Origin: Dolichospermum sp. UHCC 0259
Lineage (GTDB): Bacteria; Cyanobacteriota; Cyanobacteriia; Cyanobacteriales; Nostocaceae
Assembly (NCBI RefSeq): GCF_009711935.1
Contig: NZ_VIKX01000187.1
Coordinates: forward strand, 117,959 to 181,958
DNA: 64,000 bases
Direction of reading: 5' to 3'
Shown here: piece by piece, positions 18,756-27,303 of the stretch
Position numbering within the stretch: position 1 is the first letter of the stretch
Layout of the letters: every line of letters starts with the position of its first letter
Made by a program: the position numbers and the translations under genes
The notes under the pieces: generated by a model
Told to the model about the DNA's origin: nothing
The model's input: only the letters and a program-made list of their open reading frames with translations
The model's database searches: none

Positions 18756-18911
18756 GATTTTGAGGAAATATTTTCTGAAAAAATAGATTACTGATGCGCT
18801 GGTTTATAATAATTGTGGAATTGGGAATTTTAGATGTTGAAGTGAAATAAAAAATCTAAAATTTCCCTATTCTCTTAAATAAATATGTTGGGTTTTCTTA
18901 ACCAAACCTAC

Positions 18912-19030
18912 ACAGGACTTACGGAAATGGCACATTGGTGCGTCAGATATCAACAATTTGTTTATTTACAGAATTTATGCAGTCTGACGCACCCTACAAC
19001 AGATTTTTAGTGACACTTGCGTAAGTCTTA
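18912..19030. repeat. MITE-like repeat with AGGACTTACG-type ends
   Basis: The ends ACAGGACTTACGG and GCGTAAGTCTT are near-complementary. Inside, GTGCGTCAGAT and AGTCTGACGCAC form a second inverted pair. There is no ORF. 'Aggacttacgca' ends are recurrent in Nostocales intergenic DNA. It fills most of the 303-base gap between hglT and the next gene; I see nothing else there. Confidence 0.65.
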
Positions 19031-19058
19031 CTACATTTAGTTAACCGAGCAATATTAC

Positions 19059-20318
19059 TTAAAGAGATGCTTTGGGATCAATTGGTTGATCTAGCCATTG
19101 GTAAGGACGGTATTCAATTAACCGAATGTTTTCACGCCCTTTAATGCGATAAGTAAGTCCCCGCCAAGTAATGGTTGATACCCACAAAGAAGATAATATT
19201 GTTAACCCGTAAATCCATTGTGTGAGGGGAATAACTATCAACATTTTCAGGATGATTAAAGGCGACAATTTGGGTATTTTTTCACCTTGATTGTGCAGCA
19301 CTTGATGGATGCTAAATTCCATTAATAGCATTAGTAAAACTAAGCCAATGGTGTAGGAAATATAGACGGAAAATAACAAGGCGGCTGCGTCCCATTGAGC
19401 TTCAATCAATAGCTGAAAAATAACGATGATGACTACATTGGGAACGATGATACTAGAATATGCTTCACTGATTATGGCTAACCACTGGGGATGATAAAGT
19501 TTAGAACCAATTATTAACCTTTTTAATGATTCTAGTAAGTTACGTAGACTACTTTCTTCCCGATTTAGCATCAATAAAGACGGAATAAATTTGATTTGTA
19601 ACTTTTCTTGCTTGATAAGTTTATGGAGAAGCATATCATCTGTTAATACTTCTCCCCACTTATCTAAAAGGTTGATGCGGTTTAATACTTCTGTTTTGAT
19701 TGCTAATGTTCCACCCCAGGGAATTTGAAAGAGAAACATTTGCACTACGGTGGAAACGTTACCGGAGTAGCGAACTAATGAACCCCAATAATTAGCGGTG
19801 GGAAGATACCAACGATTTCCGGTGGTGAGTCCAACTCGATCATCAATGAGGGGGGTAACTAATTCTCGTAACCAATTAGGATGGGCTACGGTATCAGCAT
19901 CTATAAAAGCTATAATTGGATAAGCATTATCTAAATCAGAAACAGCTTGAACTAAGGAACTGCATTTAAGGCTACAATTATGACGAACTGCTCTTAATGT
20001 GCTAATCTCGACGTTAGTTGCACCCAGTTGATTGATGGTTTCGGTGGCAATTTTAAAAGCTGGATCTTCTTTACTATCAATGATCAGCTTTAAATCGTAT
20101 TTTGGATAGTTTTGTTGTAAGAGCGATCGCAAACAATTAGGCAAAAAAGGATCAGCACCCCGCAAACAGAGAATTACTGCCGTTTTTGGTAATTGTTCAT
20201 CTGGTAATGACTGGGGTTTGTGTGAACGTAAATACCATAAAAATACTAACGTTAAACAAGTTTGAATTACCAGCCAACCGAACAAAGACTTAGATAGAAA
20301 TATCATAAAATCTGGCAT
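19059..20318 (-). CDS. Membrane-bound GT2-family glycosyltransferase
   Basis: A 419-aa protein. An N-terminal membrane helix (SLFGWLVIQTCLTLVFLW) precedes a GT-A catalytic domain with AVILCLRGADPFLPNCLRSL, AFIDADTVAHPNWL (metal-binding DxD, about 140-153) and a late EVLTDDMLLHKL acidic motif. Then come three or four C-terminal helices. The layout resembles ceramide-glucosyltransferase/HpnI-type or cellulose-synthase-like GT2 enzymes that act on lipid acceptors at the membrane. Being in the hgl island between HglT and the DUF2141 gene, it may modify a glycolipid intermediate or a heterocyst envelope sugar; the exact substrate is inference. Confidence 0.8.
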   Translation of the reverse strand: MPDFMIFLSKSLFGWLVIQTCLTLVFLWYLRSHKPQSLPDEQLPKTAVILCLRGADPFLPNCLRSLLQQNYPKYDLKLIIDSKEDPAFKIATETINQLGATNVEISTLRAVRHNCSLKCSSLVQAVSDLDNAYPIIAFIDADTVAHPNWLRELVTPLIDDRVGLTTGNRWYLPTANYWGSLVRYSGNVSTVVQMFLFQIPWGGTLAIKTEVLNRINLLDKWGEVLTDDMLLHKLIKQEKLQIKFIPSLLMLNREESSLRNLLESLKRLIIGSKLYHPQWLAIISEAYSSIIVPNVVIIVIFQLLIEAQWDAAALLFSVYISYTIGLVLLMLLMEFSIHQVLHNQGEKIPKLSPLIILKMLIVIPLTQWIYGLTILSSLWVSTITWRGLTYRIKGRENIRLIEYRPYQWLDQPIDPKASL

Positions 20319-20337
20319 TATTTCTATAGTCTTAGAA

Positions 20338-20390
20338 AGGAGTCAGGAGTCAGGAGTCAGGAGGAAGAAGAAAAAAGAAAGGAGAAAGAA
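20338..20390. repeat. STRR block (first half of the composite element)
   Basis: GGAGTCA heptamers followed by GAAGAAA-type units, as at 5569 and 9098 but without the AATGACC part. It runs directly into a 23-bp GC-rich palindrome. Confidence 0.85.
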
Positions 20391-20394
20391 GTTA

Positions 20395-20417
20395 GTAGGG
20401 GCGGGGTTTCCCCGCCC
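20395..20417. repeat. 23-bp GC-rich palindromic repeat, intergenic copy
   Basis: The sequence is GTAGGGGCGGGG-TTT-CCCCGCCC: GTA plus a perfect inverted repeat. Three more 23-bp members occur in the window at 27031-27053 (complement), 30353-30375 and 31936-31958. The last two lie inside hglE. Confidence 0.9.
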
Positions 20418-20434
20418 AATATTCAAATTCTCAA

Positions 20435-20902
20435 TTAGGGATCAAGAGAATATTTGAGAAAGATGTTAATGGTAGTATTCTTGTCAACCTTGAAACTGGA
20501 ATTATTGAACTTTGGTGAGCCAGTGCTGATAGAAACAGTAGGATTTTTAGAAATTCCAAAGCCTTCTTGAGGAATGCCAAAAAAGTCCTTATTGAGTTTG
20601 CGATCGCCATTTTGATCATCAACTACAGCTACAGCATAAGTTCCCGGTTTTAATCCAGAAAATACCCGCTTTATAGAACTACCTGTAATTTTAGTACAAC
20701 CACTTTTAACTTCACTTTTAGCATTATTAGGAAATCCTTTTTCAGAGTTATAAACCCTCATACAAATTTCCCCGGTTTTGTTAGTAATACCATTAACAAC
20801 CACAGTTAAAGATGTTGTTGATTCAGCATAGGCTATATCTGTGAAGCTGATAGTTAGTAAAGTAGCAAGCAAGAAATTACTAACTTGGAGTATTTTCAAC
20901 AT
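20435..20902 (-). CDS. DUF2141 exported protein
   Basis: A 155-aa protein. A signal peptide (KILQVSNFLLATLLTISFTDIAYA, cleavage near residue 26) is followed by a beta-rich domain with SLTVVVNGITNKTGEICMRV and LKPGTYAVAVVDDQNGDRKLN, the DUF2141 signature. KDFFGIPQEGFGISKNP follows, typical of the same family. It is periplasmic by prediction, with the 'D-D-N-x-N/D-x-K-L-D/N' stretch possibly binding calcium. Its role is unknown. Its conserved place in this cluster suggests a link to envelope or glycolipid deposition. The start at 20902 leaves about 100 bases to the upstream GT2 gene. Confidence 0.8.
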   Translation of the reverse strand: MLKILQVSNFLLATLLTISFTDIAYAESTTSLTVVVNGITNKTGEICMRVYNSEKGFPNNAKSEVKSGCTKITGSSIKRVFSGLKPGTYAVAVVDDQNGDRKLNKDFFGIPQEGFGISKNPTVSISTGSPKFNNSSFKVDKNTTINIFLKYSLDP

Positions 20903-21003
20903 AGATCAATATTTCACCCGTAATAAGTATAGACTAATTCAATAGTAGATTTTTACTACTAAAAATGATTTGTTGTCCCATGAATTGCTAATATTGCTAT
21001 GCT

Positions 21004-21972
21004 TCAGGTTTGATAACCAAACTTACGCAAAAACAACATTTTGGCAGCTATTAAGAAATCTTTCACTAATAGCCATTCTGTACCTGATAGCTTTTTAGCG
21101 ATGCTGATATGGCACAAAATTTGCTCATACCAACTAAGTTGACTATGATGAATAGAAAACCAATATTCCCGTAAAATTCGCCAATGAGGCAACAATATTT
21201 TTCCCTTATTCGTTGAATCAAACCATACTGCATAATCATAAAAATTAGGCAGCATATTCACTGAATATTGGGGATTATTGTTATTAAATGACAGGTAATT
21301 AGGAAAAAACATACTCAGCGATTGTTGAGGATGGATTCTCGCAAAAAATAGATATTCTGGAATTTCATAAAATCGTCCCAGCATACCCAATCTTAATAAT
21401 AAAATTCCATCTGCATTCCCATAACCACCCATAGGAGGTATTTTTTTTAATGCACTACTGCGGACAACTCCATATATTTGATAACACAGATGTTTAGTGA
21501 GTAATTCATGAAATCTTTGATGAGATTTTAGGGAATTAGTATTGAGTTTAATGTCATAATTTTGCATAAACTCTCCCTGTTCATCAACAAAATATGTGTG
21601 AGAGTGACATAAAATGTATGTTGGATCTTTTTCCAATACATCCATACATTTCTCAATAAAATTGGGGGCGTGCAAATCATCATAAGCAGCCCATTTAAAA
21701 TACTCACTGTTAGATAACTCAAAAACACGATTGAAATTACAAGCACAACCAATATTAGTTTCATTACGATGGTAACGAATCCGTTGATCTTGGGCTGCAT
21801 AAGTCCTACAAATAGCCTCAGTATTATCTGTAGATGCGTTATCCGAGATAATTAACTCAAAATCTGAAAATGTCTGTGCTAATAGCGAATCTAGACATTT
21901 TTTGAGAAATTTCTCCCCATTATATACAGGTAATCCAATGCTTAATTTTGGTTGAGAGTTATTCATGCACAA
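21004..21972 (-). CDS. GT2-family glycosyltransferase
   Basis: A 322-aa soluble GT-A enzyme. LSIGLPVYNGEKFLKKCLDS at the N-terminus, FELIISDNASTDNTEAICR (about 36-54) and FKWAAYDDLHAPNFIEKCM (about 92-110, the DxD-equivalent YDD) are standard for family 2 transferases using nucleotide sugars. The C-terminal 150 aa is helical with no clear membrane span. It starts 18 nt downstream of the epimerase-like gene's stop, so the two are likely cotranscribed. Together they could make and transfer a sugar for the heterocyst envelope. The acceptor cannot be read from the sequence. Confidence 0.82.
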   Translation of the reverse strand: MCMNNSQPKLSIGLPVYNGEKFLKKCLDSLLAQTFSDFELIISDNASTDNTEAICRTYAAQDQRIRYHRNETNIGCACNFNRVFELSNSEYFKWAAYDDLHAPNFIEKCMDVLEKDPTYILCHSHTYFVDEQGEFMQNYDIKLNTNSLKSHQRFHELLTKHLCYQIYGVVRSSALKKIPPMGGYGNADGILLLRLGMLGRFYEIPEYLFFARIHPQQSLSMFFPNYLSFNNNNPQYSVNMLPNFYDYAVWFDSTNKGKILLPHWRILREYWFSIHHSQLSWYEQILCHISIAKKLSGTEWLLVKDFLIAAKMLFLRKFGYQT

Positions 21973-21990
21973 ATTCCTGAAATTTAGTTG

Positions 21991-22995
21991 TTATTTTATC
22001 AGTTTTTGAATATCAGTTTTTTGCAACCATTCATGGGTACGGCGCATTCCTTCTGCTAAATCAACCTTAGCTTGATAATTCAAAACACTTTCAGCTTTAG
22101 CAATAGAATAGGCATAGGGCCGACTCATAAAATCAACTGATTCTGGGAGAATATCCGCCTTTTTACGGAATAGTTTTTGCCCCTGAAGACGCACTTTTAG
22201 AAACAATTTCATTTCCTCTTTAGGTAAAGACATTGGTGCTGGTAAATTTTCCAATGATGCTAAATGAATAAAATACTCCTTCCAGGAAGTTTCTTTCCCG
22301 TCAGTAATATTGAAAACCTCTCCATAAGCCGATTTTTCTATGGCTAAAAAGATGGCATCAATTAAGTTATCTACATATAAATGATTCATCACACCTTTGC
22401 CTTCATTAGCATAGGCAAATAATTTTTGTCTCATCATGTGAATTGGGCGGATAATCCAAGGCAGACTTCCTGGCCCATAAACATCACCAGCCCGAATCAC
22501 AATTACTCCAAATTCTGGAGCATTATTAAGTTTTAAAACTTCGATTTCTGCTTCAATTTTTGTTTGACAATAAGCATTATTTTCCCCAGACAGTACACCT
22601 GATTCGGTGACTTTATCTGAGTAATCAAATCCATATACTAAGGCAGTAGAAAGATGAACAAATGTCTTAACACCAGCTTGTTTAGCAGCCTTAGCAATGT
22701 TCATTGTACCGCTAACATTTATTTCTCGAAAATGCTTAATATCCCCGGCTTCTTCGGCAAATTGAGCGTTATGTAAAACTATATCTACCCCCTGACAAGC
22801 TTTCGAGCAAATTGCCGGGTCAGTGATATTCCCAACAAAAATTTCTACACCTAATTTTTGGACTGTTTGATCTTTAACTGGAGAACTTTGGATACCTTTA
22901 ACTTTCATGCCTTGCGCTACAGCTAATTCGGCTGCACGTAGGCCAATAAATTCATCAATTCCAGTAATTAGCAGAGTTTTATTTTGTAAGTTCAT
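21991..22995 (-). CDS. NAD-dependent epimerase/dehydratase-like (extended SDR)
   Basis: A 334-aa protein. It has the extended SDR fold: TLLITGIDEFIGLRAAELA at the N-terminus, VDIVLHNAQFA, LSTALVYGFD, and the catalytic YCQTK (about 141-145). RAGDVYGPGS and YVDNLIDAIFLAIE are typical of epimerases and 3-beta-HSD-like enzymes. The nucleotide-binding loop is unusual: the standard TGxxGxxG reads TGIDEFIG, so the middle glycine is a glutamate. It may act on a sugar nucleotide, or, like hopanoid-type SDRs, on the lipid aglycone (for instance oxidising a hydroxyl). The position in the hgl island supports glycolipid maturation. Confidence 0.8.
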   Translation of the reverse strand: MNLQNKTLLITGIDEFIGLRAAELAVAQGMKVKGIQSSPVKDQTVQKLGVEIFVGNITDPAICSKACQGVDIVLHNAQFAEEAGDIKHFREINVSGTMNIAKAAKQAGVKTFVHLSTALVYGFDYSDKVTESGVLSGENNAYCQTKIEAEIEVLKLNNAPEFGVIVIRAGDVYGPGSLPWIIRPIHMMRQKLFAYANEGKGVMNHLYVDNLIDAIFLAIEKSAYGEVFNITDGKETSWKEYFIHLASLENLPAPMSLPKEEMKLFLKVRLQGQKLFRKKADILPESVDFMSRPYAYSIAKAESVLNYQAKVDLAEGMRRTHEWLQKTDIQKLIK

Positions 22996-23190
22996 GGGGA
23001 TGTAGATAGGTGTTTAGTAATGAAAAAGTTGTACGATCTAAGTTGAAAAATTGCCATCAAATGCAACTATGAACTGTTGTATTTGCAAAAGCATTTTACC
23101 GTTGTGAATAACATTAAACTTCTATCTTTAGTTGGTGTTAATTTGCTAAATATTTAGCAGAAGTTGATGAATTTAAGATGCAACAACTTC

Positions 23191-24369
23191 CTAGAAACTA
23201 TCAGCCGGATCAGCAGAACGGAGTTTATTAATAGCTAACGCTCCAGAAGTAATGCAAATTAAGACTGTAGATACTAAAACAAGTAAGGCATTATTACTTG
23301 TCATCATGATGGGTAATTTAGTTGCTTTCATAGCAAAATCATATAAACCAATAGAAACAATAAAACCAGGAATGTAACCTAATAGAGCTAAGATTATTGC
23401 TTGTTGAAAAACCACATTCAATAAATATCCATTAGCATAACCAATAGCTTTTAAAGTTGCATAGGCAATAAATTGAGTAGCAATATTGCTATACAAAATT
23501 TGATAAACAATTACCACACCGACAACAGAAGCCATAATTAGCATCAAATTGAGAATAAAACCAATAGGGGTTCTCACTGACCAATATTCTCTTTCAAAAG
23601 CAATGAATTCTTGACGAGTGAAGATATTTACATCATTTGGTAGATTGGCTTTTAAATTTGCTAAAACCTGTTTTATATCCGCACCATCTTTGAGTTTAAT
23701 CACTCCCATATCTATTTTTTCAACTGGACGGCTATTAGGGTTGATTCTTAAAAAAGTTGAATCACTCACAATTAAATTACCATCAACACCAAAGGACGGA
23801 CCTAAACTAAATAAACCACCTACTCTTACTCGATAACCTTTGACAGCATCAAAGGGAAAGATTTCAATTGGTTGTTCAATATTTCCTTGATTAAATAATT
23901 CTGCTATTGGGCCAAATTCTGGACGGGCATCTCTATCAAAGAGCATAACATCAGAAATTTTGAGTTTATCCAAATTTTGTTGGACTTCTGGAATATCTAG
24001 GACAGTTTTTCCAGGGTCAAAACCAATAACATAAATTGAATATTTTTCGCCGCTGACAGGATTTTTTAATTTTGCAAATTGCAAATAAATTGAACTAACA
24101 GAATCCACACCATCAAAACCTAAAGTTTGGTATAATCGAGTGCGAGAAAAACTTTGAATTGCTGTCAACGATTTATATTGAGAACTAACTAAAAATAAAT
24201 CACCGTGCAATCGTTGATGTAGTGCTGTGGCGCTAGAATATAGTGCATCTTGGAAACCAAGTTGGATGAACATTAACAGCACAATGAAGCCAATTCCGGC
24301 TACAGCTATCACAAAACGAAGTTTCTGTTGGGCAAGCTGTAGCCACCCTAAAGGAATTTTGATATTCAT
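23191..24369 (-). CDS. hgdC: HgdC: DevC-like FtsX-family ABC exporter permease
   Basis: A 392-aa protein with the DevC/MacB-permease layout: helix 1 at about 19-40 (FVIAVAGIGFIVLLMFIQLGF), a roughly 220-aa extracytoplasmic domain, then three helices (about 265-290, 315-345, 355-380). FQDALYSSATALHQRLHGDL after helix 1 is a hallmark of DevC proteins. In Anabaena PCC 7120 the orthologous pair at this island position (All5346/All5347, HgdC/HgdB) is needed for proper glycolipid layer composition. It pairs with the HgdB gene upstream, 102 bases away across an STRR block. No DevA-type ATPase is encoded here, so the ATPase must be shared from another locus. Confidence 0.87.
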   Translation of the reverse strand: MNIKIPLGWLQLAQQKLRFVIAVAGIGFIVLLMFIQLGFQDALYSSATALHQRLHGDLFLVSSQYKSLTAIQSFSRTRLYQTLGFDGVDSVSSIYLQFAKLKNPVSGEKYSIYVIGFDPGKTVLDIPEVQQNLDKLKISDVMLFDRDARPEFGPIAELFNQGNIEQPIEIFPFDAVKGYRVRVGGLFSLGPSFGVDGNLIVSDSTFLRINPNSRPVEKIDMGVIKLKDGADIKQVLANLKANLPNDVNIFTRQEFIAFEREYWSVRTPIGFILNLMLIMASVVGVVIVYQILYSNIATQFIAYATLKAIGYANGYLLNVVFQQAIILALLGYIPGFIVSIGLYDFAMKATKLPIMMTSNNALLVLVSTVLICITSGALAINKLRSADPADSF

Positions 24370-24375
24370 ATTATT

Positions 24376-24471
24376 TGTTATTTGTTAGTTGTCAGTGGTC
24401 AGTTGTCAGTTTTAGAAAATAACTAATCACTAATAACCAATGACCAATGACCAATGACCAATGACCAATGA
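24376..24471. repeat. STRR heptamers between hgdB and hgdC
   Basis: TTGTCAG/TGGTCAG units followed by about six AATGACC heptamers, ending exactly at the hgdB stop. The repeat fills the whole spacer between the two exporter genes. Confidence 0.85.
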
Positions 24472-25683
24472 CTAAATCTGGATAGCAACATCAACTTGTA
24501 AGTTAGTTAAACGAGATATTTTTTGACTATCAGTGGGATCATCAATAGATATTTTGACTTCAATTACTCTCCGGTCTGCGTCAGAATTGGGATTAATACT
24601 AAAGATGCCTTGTTTATCAACTTGCCAACCAACTTTTCTCACAGTTCCTTGTAATTTGCCAGGAAATGTAGTGCTGGTAATGATAGCTTTTTGTCCAACT
24701 CGGACATTTTGAATATCGGTTTGATATACTTCTGCTAGAACCTGCATTTTTGATGTATTACCAATTTCAGCAAAACCAGCAGTACCAATTACTTCGCCAT
24801 TTTTGGTGTGAATTCTTAAAATTGTGCCGTCTATGGTAGAAGTAATATAAGTTAAATCATGGTCAGCTTTTGCTTGTTTAATTGCAGTTTCGGCACTCTT
24901 CACTTCACTTTTGGCTAACTCTACATCTACAGCCCTGACTTCTTTAATACTATTAAGTTTGAATTTTCCTTCTTTAAGTTGATCTTGTAAAGTGTCTTGG
25001 GTACGTTTGAGAGTAGCTTCGGCTTCTTTTAACTGCTGTTGTGTGGTTTTGAGAACTAACTTTTTACTATCAGTAACAGAAGCAGAAACAGCACCAGCTT
25101 CTGATAATTGTTGATATCTGTCGCTCTCTTTTTGAGCATTTTCGACTTCAGCTTTAATACGGTTGATTGTTGCTGCTTGAGCCGCAATATCTCCTTTTAA
25201 TTGGGAATTTAATCTGGTAATTGCAGCTTTTTGAGCATTGATATCTCCAGTTTTTGCTCCAGCTTGTACCTGTGCAAGTTTGGTTCTGGCAATTAATAAT
25301 TTATCAAATGCTTGTTGGATAGCTGCTTGAGAACGAGCATAGTTTTCTAGATAGGCTAATACTTGTCCTTTTTTAACATCATCCCCTTCTTTGACCAATA
25401 GTTTTTCTACGCGAACACCATTGATAGAATTAGGGGCAGATAAATAAGTAATTTTGTCTTGTGGTTGTAACCTACCTAAAGCAGTTACGGCAACTTTAAC
25501 AGGAGTGGTTTGAGATTTAATAACGGAACTAACAGCAGGAGTTTGATTTTGAGAATTTATCTTTAATTGATGGAAAATGTATAAAGATACTAAACCCGCA
25601 GAGAAAGTTAGAGAAGTTGCCAGAATTATTCTCCATTTTAATGCAGTCAGATTGAATAGTTGGCGTTCTTTATTTACTGCCAT
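24472..25683 (-). CDS. hgdB: HgdB: DevB-like membrane-fusion protein (HlyD family)
   Basis: A 403-aa periplasmic adaptor. It has one N-terminal membrane anchor (IILATSLTFSAGLVSLYIF, about 19-37), then a lipoyl half-motif (VEKLLVKEGDDVKKGQVLAYLE), a long alpha-helical hairpin (about 125-265), the second lipoyl half (DGTILRIHTKNGEVIG) and a beta-barrel/membrane-proximal domain with GQKAIITSTTFPGKLQGTVRKVG. In DevBCA exporters this protein bridges the DevCA pump to TolC/HgdD. At this locus it is the partner of HgdC for heterocyst glycolipid export. It is transcribed divergently from hglE across a 1.6 kb spacer, where any shared control region should lie. Confidence 0.88.
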   Translation of the reverse strand: MAVNKERQLFNLTALKWRIILATSLTFSAGLVSLYIFHQLKINSQNQTPAVSSVIKSQTTPVKVAVTALGRLQPQDKITYLSAPNSINGVRVEKLLVKEGDDVKKGQVLAYLENYARSQAAIQQAFDKLLIARTKLAQVQAGAKTGDINAQKAAITRLNSQLKGDIAAQAATINRIKAEVENAQKESDRYQQLSEAGAVSASVTDSKKLVLKTTQQQLKEAEATLKRTQDTLQDQLKEGKFKLNSIKEVRAVDVELAKSEVKSAETAIKQAKADHDLTYITSTIDGTILRIHTKNGEVIGTAGFAEIGNTSKMQVLAEVYQTDIQNVRVGQKAIITSTTFPGKLQGTVRKVGWQVDKQGIFSINPNSDADRRVIEVKISIDDPTDSQKISRLTNLQVDVAIQI

Positions 25684-27303
25684 ATTTTTATTCCAATGGT
25701 ATTATTTCGGAAAAATACTTGTCATGTTTATAGACCTATTCTCTGTGGCTTTTAGAGAAGAGATATGTCTAGTTATTTATGTATGAATTGTTGTCGGCAT
25801 TTTAGCTGTTATAAATACCCAAATTAGCGGTTTTTTACTGCCAATTATCTATGGCTTATGCCACGCCATGCTATCAATTTTATGTTGAGTTGCTATTTCA
25901 TTAAGTAGCCTAAAATACGATAGCTTTAAGGAGAAATAAAAATCTGCACTGCCCAAGTTGTGATGATGCTAATAACTTAGGTAAATCAATAAACTTACCT
26001 ATGATTATCCCAAATAACTTTGATATTGTCAACTAAATTTAGTTATTCAGATTAATAAAATCGTTGACTAGATACTATATTTAATTACTCATAAATTAAT
26101 TTTAAAATCTGTACTTTTTTTAGCAAATTATCGTAAATAGGTGTCAATTGTCCATATTTCATCACAATTGATATGTTTATAGGTTAATGATCAACATCCC
26201 ATAAATTAATGTTTGGTTTATAAATAACCAATTATCTAGAAAAGGTAAGTTATCTTATAAATTCATCAAAAACAAAGACTTGATTATGATAGTTTGCTCA
26301 AAAAAGACCCAATTATGTTCAAATGTTTCCTGTGTGTATTTGTTGATTAGTTACTTATAAGGCAATTTAACTACAACCCTTGAATGATCAAGCCAAGATT
26401 GATGTTAAATCCGTAATTACTCAGGATATGCTATGGATAAATATAGTTCTGGAATATACTTGGCTAGTTATGTTTTATTGATAATGAGGTAATTTGACAA
26501 ATATTTTCTCTCAAAAATTAGCAAAAATGAACTATTCTGTTTTCATAAATTGTGCTAGTCTTTTTATTAATTCAACATTTATAGATGAAAAATAAATTGT
26601 TGATTTGATTTCCATTAACAGAAGAAATACTAAAATCCATTCAGTTATTTATAGTAGGATTGCCTAAAGAAACAAAACCTATTCTTTAATAAACCGGGGT
26701 TTTGAATCTCACTAAGTTAGCAACTACTAGATAATTGAAAAACTGTTTAAGTATTTTTTGACTATTCACAAAATTCTCCACAGAGTGCTTATTATTTTTG
26801 TAACGATTTTGGCAGCTTTTATGAGTCTAATCATCTAAAATAGGTTATCCTGGACTTTAAAAACTGGCAATTTCTATATCAACATACACAACATTGTTAT
26901 CCAATAGGTAAAACATTGAATGAATACGAGATAAAACCACTTCAGTTTAAGTATGTCCTTTTGCCAGTTATTCTCACAATGTAATTGACACTTTTTATCG
27001 CGGTAATCATGGTTGGTGCAATATAATTGAGGGCGCAGGCCCTGCGCCCCTACGGACTTTATGATTTGCTGAATGTATCTGATTCAATTGCATACCCCTA
27101 TATTCACAAGTCGAGTATTTTCTAGTATTTATTCATAAATACAAGGTTCTAAAATTGTGGAAAAATATCCAAGAAATACTCAAAAATTTGTCAAGTCAAG
27201 CATTTAAACTTACCTGCGGCACGCACGAATGCAGATTGGATAATTAATTATCTGTTAATAGTCTGCTGCACAATTCACGGTACTCAAAATTAGTCTATGC
27301 CCT
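25684..27303. other. 1.6-kb gene-free spacer between hgdB and hglE
   Basis: Very AT-rich DNA with stops in all frames and no ORF that looks like protein. It must carry the promoters for the two divergent halves of the hgl island. I found no clear GTA-N8-TAC (NtcA) site by eye. The only distinct element is the 23-bp palindrome at 27031-27053. A long untranslated leader of hglE or a non-coding RNA could be present but cannot be shown from sequence alone. Confidence 0.6.
27031..27053. repeat. 23-bp GC-rich palindromic repeat upstream of hglE
   Basis: GGGCGCAGG-C-CCTGCGCCC plus CTAC, in complementary orientation to the other three copies. It lies about 250 bases upstream of the hglE start in otherwise AT-rich DNA and could fold as a stable hairpin. 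Confidence 0.9.

Noticed and set aside
25684..27303. NtcA-binding site upstream of hglE or hgdB
   Set aside because: I looked for GTA-N8-TAC and found no convincing match with a -10 at the proper distance.
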